Shown: one piece after another, positions 1 through 7,802 of the stretch
Numbering within the stretch: the first letter of the stretch is position 1
Layout of the letters: each line of letters starts with the position of its first letter
NCBI GenBank assembly: GCA_036940085.1
Contig: JALLBK010000730.1
Location: 1-18,210, forward strand
Source of the DNA: Discostella pseudostelligera
Taxonomy: Eukaryota; Bacillariophyta; Thalassiosirophyceae; Thalassiosirales; Thalassiosiraceae
Reading direction: 5' to 3'
Length of the DNA: 18,210 nucleotides
Position numbers and translations under genes: made by a program
Notes under the pieces: model-generated
Databases searched by the model: none
What the model was told of the DNA's origin: nothing
Seen by the model: the letters and a program-made list of their open reading frames with translations, nothing else

Positions 1-24
1 GGTTGATCTTTTTGTGACAACTGC

Positions 25-32
25 TGACGTCA
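25..32. promoter_or_regulatory. Palindromic CRE-like site upstream of the first gene
   Basis: TGACGTCA is a perfect palindromic cAMP-response-type bZIP site. It lies about 85-155 bp upstream of the candidate start codons of the plus-strand gene. TGACGT-type elements are known in diatom promoters, where they respond to CO2/cAMP through bZIP factors. Any role here is inferred from position only. Confidence 0.35.
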
Positions 33-97
33 TCATATCTTCGACAGAAGTTTATTGTATCCACCAACAACAACTTCAACTTAACTTTGGTTTTTGG

Positions 98-109
98 TTT
101 TTGGCGGGA
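98..109 (+). promoter_or_regulatory. E2F-like site TTTTTGGCGGGA
   Basis: TTTTTGGCGGGA fits the E2F/DP consensus TTTSGCGGGA. It ends at the A of the first in-frame ATG (109) of the gene that follows. That position suggests it lies in or just before the transcription start and that translation starts further down, at 181. The same GGCGGGA core recurs in other promoters of this window. Confidence 0.35.
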
Positions 110-180
110 TGCGGATGATGGGTGATGAAGTTATGCCAACGCGACACGATACCCTCTGCGATGTAGAGAAGTCGATAAAA

Positions 181-579
181 ATGAAGCTATTAGTTATTGC
201 ATGCTGCATCGGCAGCCTGCACGCATGGTCGCCTGATCGTTGTTCTCAACGGGCACAAGTTCGATCATCATGTTGTCGTCGTGAACGAGACCGCCAGCAG
301 TGTTCCATCGATAGATTTCTCGCTGCCGACGATGTATCATCGGGGGAACAATATGTCAACGCGCAAGTAGAGACATCAGTTGAACAATCTAAAGAGGTGG
401 TTTATGGCGTGAGCTTCATCGGAGGTGATCCTTGCGGATCAAAATATAATGTTGATCCATTTAACGATGAAACCAACAATGATAATTCATTCAAACCGGG
501 TTTGCCGGATGACATGAGGGAAAGGATTGCAGCCTTAGCAGCAGAAAAACTTGCAAGGACAAAGGCAGAAGAAAGATAG
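181..579 (+). CDS. Small putative plastid-targeted or secretory protein, unknown function
   Basis: Single-exon gene of 132 residues from ATG 181. That start gives a textbook signal peptide: Met-Lys, then a hydrophobic run LLVIACCIGSLHA, then a predicted cleavage just before Trp (LHA|WSP). In diatoms an aromatic residue at the +1 position after signal cleavage marks plastid import, so plastid delivery across four membranes is likely, though plain secretion is possible. A Cys/Arg-rich basic stretch follows, resembling a transit peptide. The mature part has a Gly-Asp-Pro-Cys patch and ends in a charged Ala/Glu/Lys/Arg helix (residues about 108-132). I recognise no domain. In-frame ATGs at 109, 115, 118 and 133 would add up to 24 residues and bury the signal peptide. 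The gene converges with the next one, leaving 230 bp between the stops. Confidence 0.6.
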   Translation: MKLLVIACCIGSLHAWSPDRCSQRAQVRSSCCRRERDRQQCSIDRFLAADDVSSGEQYVNAQVETSVEQSKEVVYGVSFIGGDPCGSKYNVDPFNDETNNDNSFKPGLPDDMRERIAALAAEKLARTKAEER

Positions 580-809
580 CAAAACAAGCACAAAGTAGTA
601 TATTCCTAGCTAGGACGATCAGATCGTCAGTCTCAGCAACAATATCGATGCTTCTAATTCGTTACCGAGAGAAAGTATATTGTATATTTGCAAGTACGTT
701 TGGTGCCCATCTCTCCCATTCCCTTCAACAGTCTCTTCCTCATCACAGGTGCGCCACGCCAAACGCCAAAACCGCAATAATATTAAGAGATACGCCATTC
801 CTGACATTC

Positions 810-1351
810 TTACTTCCTAGAACATTCCCATTCAGGTTTTCCCGTGTATGACTCTCCCAAAACGCAATTTTCATTTCCCTCGATATCCACATCCTCCGCC
901 TTTCGCATTGCCTTGGCATCGATGCCATTGAACCATGCGTACTGCCGCATACACAAAAAATAGATGTCAATCCATGACGAAAACAAAATTTGATCAGAGG
1001 AACAACGAGAGAGAGATGAGATATTATTCAATTACCGATTCAATAATTGACATTTTATCGTCATTGACTTACCTCCTCCGGCTCTGATGTGCAAACGACA
1101 TGTGGGTTCTCTCCCTCGAGCGCGATTTCCTCATCGTTCGTTATGTAGCACGTGACATCATCGTCAGTCTCAGCATTTTCGACAATGTCTGTTGCACTGC
1201 TTACTGAAGATGTGGACGAAGATGAGAGCGTCAATCTTGTTCGCGTTGCGGAGGGATGGATGGCAGTGGCAGTCGACGACCACGATATGGTAGAGAACGC
1301 GGAAGCATTCCCGACGATGGCGGCGAGACAAAAGAAAAGTCTTGGAATCAT
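810..1351 (-). CDS. Small plastid-targeted protein, two exons, unknown function
   Basis: Exons 1351-1073 and 941-810 on the minus strand give 136 residues. The intron (1072-942) has a GTAAGT donor and a CAG acceptor, phase 0. The start at 1351 gives a signal peptide (MIPRLFFCLAAIVGNASA) followed by Phe-Ser-Thr: NASA|FST is a near-perfect diatom ASAFAP plastid-targeting motif. A Ser/Thr-rich transit-like region follows. The mature part is acidic, with two Cys (VTCYITNDEE, HVVCTSEPEE); exon 2 continues with YAWFNGID and ends CVLGESYTGKPEWECSRK. The spliced protein reads smoothly over the junction, which supports the intron. Four evenly placed Cys could form disulfides or bind a cofactor, but no family was recognised. 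An upstream in-frame ATG at 1486 would add an unlikely 45-residue leader before the signal peptide. Certain as a gene, unknown as to function. Confidence 0.75.
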
Positions 1352-2085
1352 GATGATGATAATGATAATATATTTATTATGGAACGGATAGGGGTACGAC
1401 GAAGAGAGTTGAATGCTTTTGTGAGATTGCCAATGGAATCTCAACCTTAGCCATTGCTCTGGGAAATATTCGGCTGTCATGATCATGCATGCTCTCTCCG
1501 TAGCCGAGGAAGCAAGGTGTCACCTATCTTCACCAATGCCGTCTGCATCTGCATGCATGCATGCCGCCTATTTCGCGAAGGATCGTGTCTCCCGCCATAT
1601 TCTAAGGAATATTCTCCCGCCAACACTGTGTCACGTGTAATATCGGGAAGTCGAGTCATTTTGTGTCTCCCGCCAAAACATCTCTGCCACGTGTAATATT
1701 GCAAATCTCTGCCACGTGTAATATTTGTGAGTCGAGTCATTTGTGTTCTCCCGCCAATTAACTGCCACGTGGATGAATCGAGATATCGTCGTCCGCTATT
1801 CGGCACTGACGAACCATAGATAGTCGATGCCACGAAAGCGCAATGCTATCGAATTGTCTGAGTAGTATGGCAATTATCAATTACTTATCAGTGCTTTTCA
1901 AGTAGTAGTCAATGCCCAATGCAACGGGCACTCGTGAGGAAGGAATAGGAGTAAGTACATGGTTGTGTTCGATGATGATTTTCCATCCTTCCCCAATTTA
2001 CAATTCTGACCGATCAATATTGTTCAATGGATGATACAATGAAGCACTGCTCCTTGAAGTTCCCATCTCCTATAATATGCCCAAT
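1352..2085. other. 734-bp intergenic region between two minus-strand genes
   Basis: The region upstream of the plastid-targeted gene (start 1351) and downstream of the prefoldin gene (stop 2086) holds no convincing gene. Its main content is the regular motif cluster at 1588-1771, reported separately, and a short TGCA repeat near 1550-1563. The 116-codon minus-strand open frame at 1483-1833 is a by-product of the repeats. From about 1860 to 2085 I see no structure except the prefoldin 3' flank. Confidence 0.6.
1588..1771. repeat. Clustered CCCGCC / CACGTG repeat array
   Basis: Four copies of TCTCCCGCCA (1588-1597, 1613-1622, 1666-1675, 1747-1756) are interspersed with four CACGTG palindromes (1632-1637, 1688-1693, 1713-1718, 1766-1771). 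Three of the palindromes continue as CACGTGTAATAT. GTCGAGTCATTT occurs twice, about 81 bp apart, each time shortly before a TCTCCCGCCA. The whole is an imperfect tandem repeat of roughly 80 bp. TCCCGCC is the reverse of the E2F core GGCGGGA; CACGTG is a G-box/E-box bound by bZIP or bHLH factors. It lies about 240-420 bp upstream of the plastid-targeted gene and may be its enhancer or promoter. Confidence 0.6.
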
Positions 2086-2847
2086 TTACTGTCGACGATT
2101 TGCCGCCTCAATCTCCTCCTGAGTTCGGAGATTGTACTTGGCTTTCCATGCCGCCGCCTCCTTTTGGGTGGTATCTAATTTATCTTTTAGATTTTGAACA
2201 AACACATCCAGCTTTGATATGCATGGCACCATTCATGTGAGAGAAAGGAAGGGGATCATTAGATATCCGGGTAAGAAACAAGATGAAAGAATAATTGCAT
2301 TAGGAGTAATCCATGCAATTTGCGATAGGTCTGTGCCTTACATTTCCTCGATGCTCTTTGACCGTTGGTAGTACCTCTCGAACAGTGCGTTCCACCTGAT
2401 GAGGACAAGATGAACGACGAAGAGATTGTTGCATTGATGAATGATGGAATTCAAAAGGAAAACAAAGTCGAGAGGGATGGCCCCCCCACGACCCCCCACC
2501 CACGAATGACGTACCAGTACACCACCAACGAGTCGGAATGCACGTCGATCCGGATCGAGTGGTTCCAATGTTTCCTCAACAAGTCTGGAGATAGAGCCGA
2601 GCGAGAGAGAGAGCGCGTATGAGTGAGCACTTAAATTTAAAAACAGCGGATAACATAAGTACGACATTCGACGAACTCGCCGATGTTCATTCCGTTCCAT
2701 TTCAACCTTGGTCAAAGTCTGAATGAGATTTTGCATCTCCGATTGCATTTTACGATAGGTTGATAGAATCTCTTGTTCGGATAGGGGTGGTGCTGTTGCT
2801 GCTGCTGCCGCCTGAGCCGTCGTCGATGCTCCCGTGGCGGTGGACAT
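2086..2847 (-). CDS. PFDN2: Prefoldin subunit 2 (beta-type), four exons
   Basis: Subunit of the hexameric cytosolic prefoldin chaperone, which hands unfolded actin and tubulin to the CCT chaperonin. Exons on the minus strand are 2847-2681, 2584-2515, 2395-2342 and 2211-2086; they join in frame to 138 residues (human about 154). An Ala/Thr-rich N-terminus is followed by coiled coil 1 (SEQEILSTYRKMQSEMQNL), the conserved beta-hairpin block ETLEPLDPDRRAFRLVGGVL, then VERTVREVLP, and coiled coil 2 (LDVFVQNLKDKLDTTQKEAA). Introns 2 and 3 have clear GT-AG ends (GTACGT; GTAAGG). Intron 1 (2680-2585) reproduces the family pattern H-x-L-V-x-E-T-L only if its donor is GCGAGT, a GC-AG intron. Alternatives are the GT at 2674 (Arg-Arg|GTTCGT with a later AG), which drops two conserved residues, or a donor further in, which adds four. 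It shares a divergent promoter with the N-myristoyltransferase gene. Confidence 0.9.
2585..2680 (-). other. Likely GC-AG intron in the prefoldin gene
   Basis: Intron 1 reads CG|GCGAGT at its 5' end and TATCTCCAG at its 3' end. It is 96 nt, a multiple of three, and has no stop codon in the gene's frame, so retention would insert 32 residues between the coiled coil and hairpin without truncation. No GT in the right phase lies close by. Confidence 0.6.
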
Positions 2848-3419
2848 GATATTTATTTGTGTGATGGAGCGCGCGCGAGAGAATTGATTTTGTGAACCCC
2901 CCGCTTATCTAATTGTTCGGATGTCTAATGATGCGATTGATTCACTCGCGGACAAATAATGATTGGAGGGAAATCAAGTATTACAATACCAATGCCGTCC
3001 TCGGTGGTATCGTTGAACTTAAATGCTCCCCGCCTGCCTCGATCGTCGCCGACGCGCTATCAAAAATTAGATGAAAACTGCCCAGAAACCAACGGATATA
3101 GAAAGGATGGATTATTGCGTCAGCCCCCCGCAGTACTTTTGTTCAGACAGGAATGCGATGATATTTGATCGTCGTCGTCGTCAACGGTATCGAATCGATT
3201 GTTGATGTTGATTGTGTTGGTTGTGCGGTGTGTTGAGGAGATAAGAGTTGCCACAGTGTTTCTTCCCGCCATTTTTGCACACTTCGGGCCATTTTTTTCG
3301 CCACTTATTTACTTCCCGCCATTTTCTGGTGACTCTTCCACATTCCACGTGTAGACTGCTGCTTAGATACGCACACAAACACCCGACGACGCACAGCCAC
3401 AAACAAAAGAGCACCAACC
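2848..3419. promoter_or_regulatory. Divergent promoter region between prefoldin and N-myristoyltransferase
   Basis: 572 bp separate the two divergent start codons. Near the N-myristoyltransferase side are two exact TTCCCGCCATTTT elements, 50 bp apart (3263-3275 and 3313-3325), with a degenerate relative (CGGGCCATTTTTTT, from about 3285) between them, and a G-box TTCCACGTG (CACGTG at 3346-3351). TTCCCGCC is the reverse of the E2F core GGCGGGAA. The prefoldin side has a GA/CG-rich stretch (GCGCGCGCGAGAG near 2868). The 69-codon plus-strand open frame at 2959-3168 has no protein-like features and was left out. Confidence 0.5.
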
Positions 3420-5142
3420 ATGGCCGCCGACGACGATACTACGAAACCAAAGGCGACTGGATCCGACGGCGATGGCAACGTCGACGACGGCCACGAGGAG
3501 GCTGCTGAGATAATAGCCAACCTGCTTCAAAATCAAGCAGCTATTAGTACCAATGTCGCTGGTGCTGCTCCCAATGCCGATGGTAGTACTGGTACTTGTA
3601 CTGGTACTGGTGGTGCTGCGGCGGCGACGACGACAACACCATCAGTTGGTGGCGGTGGCGGCGGCAACGCACAAGAAGCAGCAATACAACAAATGTTGCA
3701 ACATCTCAAGTTGGGGGGAGCGGTTGCCTTGCCTTCTGACGGTGATGATGCAGAGCGAAAGCACGCCTTTTGGGATACGCAGGTGAGGGGTGTGTATTTC
3801 TGTAGCTGTTGTTTGTTTCTTGTTGCGAGGATATAACATGCCTGGTCTTTCCTTTTATTGAATACCCATTTTTCATGGACAATCATCATCTCCTAACGAT
3901 CCATTACATCCCTTAACTCCTCGATGGAATTAGCCCATGCTCAATAGTAATGACAAGTCTGTAATCTCTGACAACCAGGGCGCGAACGACAGCAACACAT
4001 CCCCTAGCAACTCGGACACTAACACTCACAAACCCATCATCCCCAACAAGGATCAAAGTGAACTACGCCAAGATGCATACAACCTACCCAAAGGCTTCGA
4101 GTGGTGTCAAATTGATATCACCAACCCCGACCAACGAACCGAGGTGTATGACCTCCTCTACCAAAATTACGTTGAGGATGATGACTGCAAATTTCGTTTC
4201 GACTACAGTACCGACTTCTTAACATGGGCACTCACCCCACCGGGCTATTCTAAATCCTTCCACTTGGGCGTACGACTTACCAAGTCCAATCGTCTCATGG
4301 CATTCATTACCGCCGTACCTGCCAAAGTGCGTGTCTACGATGTTACCAAAGATATGGTCGAGGTGAACTTTCTATGCGTGCATAAGAAACTACGCTCGAA
4401 GCGATTGGCACCAGTGCTCATTAAAGAAATCACACGCGTGGTGAACTTTACGGGTGTCTTCCAGGCCGTGTATACTGCTGGTGTAGTCTTGCCGGGACAT
4501 GTGGGAAGTTGTCGATACTATCATCGCACACTCGATGCCAAGAAGTTAATCGAGGTTGGATTTACGAGATTACCACCCCGTATGACCATGGCACGGATGC
4601 AAAAGAATTACAAATTACCGGTATCTACATCACTTACGACATTGCGTCCCATGACACCGAAGGATGTACCCGGGGCGCACAAATTGGTCATGAAATATTT
4701 GGAGAAATTCAAATTGAGTGTGGTATTCAGTGAAGAGGAATTTGCGCATTGGTTATTGCCACGAAAGGGTGTGGTTAGCTCATTTGTGAATGTCCGAACG
4801 AAGGTGGAGGGGGATAATGAGGAGGAGGAAATTACAGACTTTTGCAGCTATTACCATCTCCACTCGTCCGTGCTTGGTCACCCTACGCATACCACCCTGT
4901 ATGCTGCCTACTCCTTCTACAATGTTGCTACGTCCGTCGACTTGACGGAGCTAATGAGAGATTGTCTCATCCTCGCCAAAAATGAAGGTCATGATGTCTT
5001 CAACGCCTTGAATTTGATGGAAAATGAACGCTTCTTGAGTGATCTCAAGTTTGGGATGGGGGATGGGAATTTACAATATTATGTCTACAACTGGCTCTGT
5101 CCGACGATGGAACATGGAGATGTCGCTCTCGTGCTATTATAA
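3420..5142 (+). CDS. NMT1: Glycylpeptide N-tetradecanoyltransferase (N-myristoyltransferase)
   Basis: Cytosolic enzyme that transfers myristate from myristoyl-CoA to the N-terminal glycine of proteins. Exons 3420-3782 and 3934-5142 are joined through a 151-bp GT-AG intron (3783-3933, phase 0) to give 523 residues. The splice rebuilds the conserved FWDTQ-P motif (residues 117-122). Residues 1-110 are a low-complexity Ala/Gly/Thr-rich leader, common in eukaryotic NMTs. The catalytic region is clearly conserved: NYVEDDD, FRFDYS, the family signature VNFLCVHKKLRSKRLAPVL (about 265-283), VYTAGVVLP, CRYYHR and KLIEVGF in the N-half; AYSFYNV, DVFNALNLMEN and the second signature KFGMGDGNLQYY in the C-half. 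The protein ends in Leu-Leu; in this family the carboxylate of the C-terminal Leu is the catalytic base, so the exact end supports an intact enzyme. NMT is usually single copy. Confidence 0.97.
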
Positions 5143-5357
5143 AAAGATAAGGTTGTGGATGGCGCGAATAGAGTAGCGAATAATTATGTGGTTAATGTAT
5201 GGTGTGATTTCAACTATGGTAATCCTTTGGAGCGCTGTACAATCTATTGTGGCTTTGGGATCGTGAGCTTTTGAACGATCCACGTCACGCTGAGAATTCC
5301 AAATCTAAGGTAAGAATCAAAATGATGTCCCTCTCAGCCAAACACAACAACATCAGT
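5143..5357. other. Short convergent 3' intergenic region
   Basis: 215 bp lie between the N-myristoyltransferase stop and the nuclease A stop. It is presumably the 3' UTRs of the two convergent genes. No gene or repeat was seen. Confidence 0.5.
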
Positions 5358-7459
5358 CTAATCGTCATCATCATCTGAATCCAACACTAGGATAGCTGCA
5401 TTTTTATTGCTAGAGTTGAGATCCCTTCTCGTCACAGTGTTCTGCTGCCGAACTTTATCACCATCATTGCAATGCCTTTCCTGAACTTTTTGATTTGTCA
5501 TTTCGCACTTGATACACCCATCTTGTACATGAATGATATCATAGTTGTAATTTGCCAAGCATATCTGATGGAAGGTCGCACCGCATGCAGCCACTCTGCT
5601 ACATGATACTATGCCAATATCTACAATGGAATACGACACGATACACCAATTAGAACATGGGCATTTTGCAGGATAAAGTTAACACAATCAGGCATGTGTT
5701 GTAACTCACTCCAAATATCGATTGGTTCAGAGCAAATACCGCACGTAGATTCGATATCATTTCCTCTCGACACGGTTTGAGCAATTGTAGATGCCGACGG
5801 TATTGTTCTATTCGAGGTTTGGATTTCACCGGAAATTGTGATCTTCGCAGTATTGACGCGAGAAAGGTTTGTGTCTTTCCAAAATGTAGCTCGGTCTGCC
5901 AAAGTTGCTTTAGTAATTTTCTTCGAACTCGGCGATACGAACGATTTATCCCAATCAAGCGACGGATCCATTATGATCTGATGAAGAAATTTCAACACCG
6001 TGTTGTCAGATTGGCACTAAATCAACAGAGCAAGTTATGAGAAAAAGAAACAACGATGATCGACCTTCATTGCCTTGACATCTCCAATTCCAGGCAGTTT
6101 TCTCAATCGAAGGTACTCAAGAAAAGTCGGCGTCTTCATCTGCTCATTGATGTGACGCTTCAATTGTTCCGTAGTCTTTGTAGGTGGTCTCAAAGGATCA
6201 AAAGACTCTGACTTTTGAAAGCTTTCCAATTGCCGAATCAAGAAATTGATTGTATCCGTTCTGTGCCTGGTGCATATGATATCCACTCCTGGAAATTCAC
6301 CGTTTTCGAGTTGTTTCCTACGTTGAACATGATGCATGTAATCAGATTAATGCACCAGATTCTACATCAATATACAGCTTGGATAAAAATGGTCTCACCG
6401 AATCGTCTTCACTCGTTTCAATCTCTTTGCCTTCTCGATTTCCGATTTAGCACCCACGAAGAAATTCCTTGTCCTATCTTCATCACCCTCCATCAAAAAT
6501 AACTTCTTCCGGATACCGCAATGCTGGAGTTTATACATTTGTGCCGCAAAGAAAGAGAGGGGTTTGTACTTTTTGCTATCGGAAACGAGACAATCGCACA
6601 CATCCTGTACATTCTTCCGTTCAATTACCATATCAAGTACACGTTCGTCCAGTATCTCACCGGTAGTCTTCGAGATTAAACGAGCTACGAACATGTAGTC
6701 TCCAGATACCAGTGTCGTTACTTCAGAATACTTCCCACCAAAATGATTGTTGATTTTCTTTTCGACAGTTTGGAGAAAGTTGTTGGCACATCCAAATTCA
6801 CGATGGTCCATTAATAGTACAATCCTCCATGTTCCATTGGCGTGCAATGGATGTGGCATCGATGAGTCAGCACTTCCTCCAATGTCAGTGTTTCTATCAG
6901 TGCTACATTTCAGCTCAGAGCATGTTTTATTTTCCACAATATTGTTGATCTCGTTCGCATACCCATTACTTCTTGGTCTAGTGGTAGAATTCTCTCCCAA
7001 ATCTACTGCTTTCATCCTCAACGAAAGACCTGTTTCATTCCATATGGAATCTTCTGAAGAGATGGATCCATCATCTTCGTCCGGTTGTGCAATGCATTGC
7101 AGTTGTTTTGCATCAGTCGAAGGCGAAATGATGCAAAGAGAGTTATCATCACGTCCATTACCATTGTCAAGGCAGTTATTGTCATACACGAGGTCATCCT
7201 CATAGCTAATGGACCAAGTGTCAACATTTTGTGCCACTGCAGCCCCCAATGACGGAAGAAGCCCCTTCACGTTCCAGATCGAATCATCTGAAGAAGAGAT
7301 GGATGAGCTACTGTCATCATCGTCGGATTTCTTGGCGGTGGGGTGGTGGAATGGCGGTGAAGGTGAAGGTGACGGTGAAGACGGTGAAGAATTTTCGTCA
7401 TCCTCGGTGCTATAATTGCCATTTTCATCATCGCTCGATTCTATGGTGATGACTTCCAT
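5358..7459 (-). CDS. MUS81-like ERCC4 nuclease with C-terminal SLX1-like zinc finger, copy A
   Basis: Likely structure-selective DNA endonuclease. Exons 7459-6399, 6317-6065, 5977-5710 and 5620-5358 (minus) give 614 residues; introns of 81, 87 and 89 nt in phases 2, 0 and 1. Residues 1-200 are acidic and Ser-rich, starting with a SUMO-interaction-like MEVITIESSDDE and carrying two DSIWN motifs (about 59-63, 137-141). The ERCC4 domain spans about 209-385: WRIVLLMDHRE (D218, E221), GD at 253-254, IERKNVQD (E280, R281, K282, D286). This is the XPF/MUS81 motif GDxnERKx3D intact, with MUS81-like flanks (VLDMVIERK, AQMYKLQHCGIRKKLFLME). A single helix-hairpin-helix-like segment follows (TFLEYLRLRKLPGIGDVKAMK, 418-438). 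After a linker comes a C4HC3 finger: C517, C520, C534, C540, H545, C548, C563, C566. The tail ends AILVLDSDDDDD, a second SUMO-interaction-like motif. EME1 is unlikely because it lacks a catalytic ERK. The usual N-terminal HhH and winged helix of MUS81 were not seen. Confidence 0.85.
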
Positions 7460-7802
7460 GCTGATACAGTTGTTGGCAACGATGTTGTTTGGTGTCGGCG
7501 GGCGCCTAACATACCATACTAGAAGTACAAGCCTGGTCCATGGTCCATGTCCAAGGTCACATCATGGTCGGTAGTCGGTAGGTATGTTACATCATGGTGT
7601 TTTCATTATTTCTACGGTGAAACAACCTAAACAAGTAGGAGTACGATCCAAGTCCACAATTCTGTCCGTCGCCGGTCACTCTCTCTCTGNCCTAAACAAG
7701 TAGGAGTACGATCCAAGTCCACAATTCTGTCCGTCGCCGGTCACTCTCTCTCTGTCCGTCGACCGGTGCACCCTATCGACCCCGCGCCCCGCGAGCCAAT
7801 AA
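7460..7802. promoter_or_regulatory. Divergent intergenic region containing an assembly join
   Basis: 343 bp between the start of nuclease A (minus) and the start of the 507-residue protein (plus) should hold both promoters. GGTCCATGGTCCATG near 7536-7550 is a short direct repeat. The 3' part holds the N at 7690 with its flanking 64-bp repeat, so the true length and content here are uncertain. Confidence 0.5.
7626..7754. repeat. 64-bp perfect direct repeat separated by a single N
   Basis: 7626-7689 and 7691-7754 are identical, starting CCTAAACAAGTAGGAGTACG and ending GGTCACTCTCTCTCTG. The only base between them is N (7690). This is typical of two overlapping contig ends placed side by side with a token gap. 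A real tandem duplication with one miscalled base is the alternative. Confidence 0.85.

Noticed and set aside
1483..1833. 116-codon open frame on the minus strand
   Set aside because: Its repeated GGRHKMTRLPDITR-like segments just reflect the DNA motif array at 1588-1771; no signal, domain or splice support.
2959..3168. 69-codon plus-strand open frame in the prefoldin/NMT promoter
   Set aside because: No protein-like features; it lies in a divergent promoter and shares no family motif.
5358..7459. Copy A as an EME1-type non-catalytic partner or as XPF
   Set aside because: The ERK-x3-D motif and the first Asp are intact, unlike EME1; the XPF helicase-like region is missing and the flanks match MUS81.
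7626..7754. Biological tandem duplication of 64 bp
   Set aside because: Perfect identity with a lone N exactly between the copies is better explained by an assembly join.
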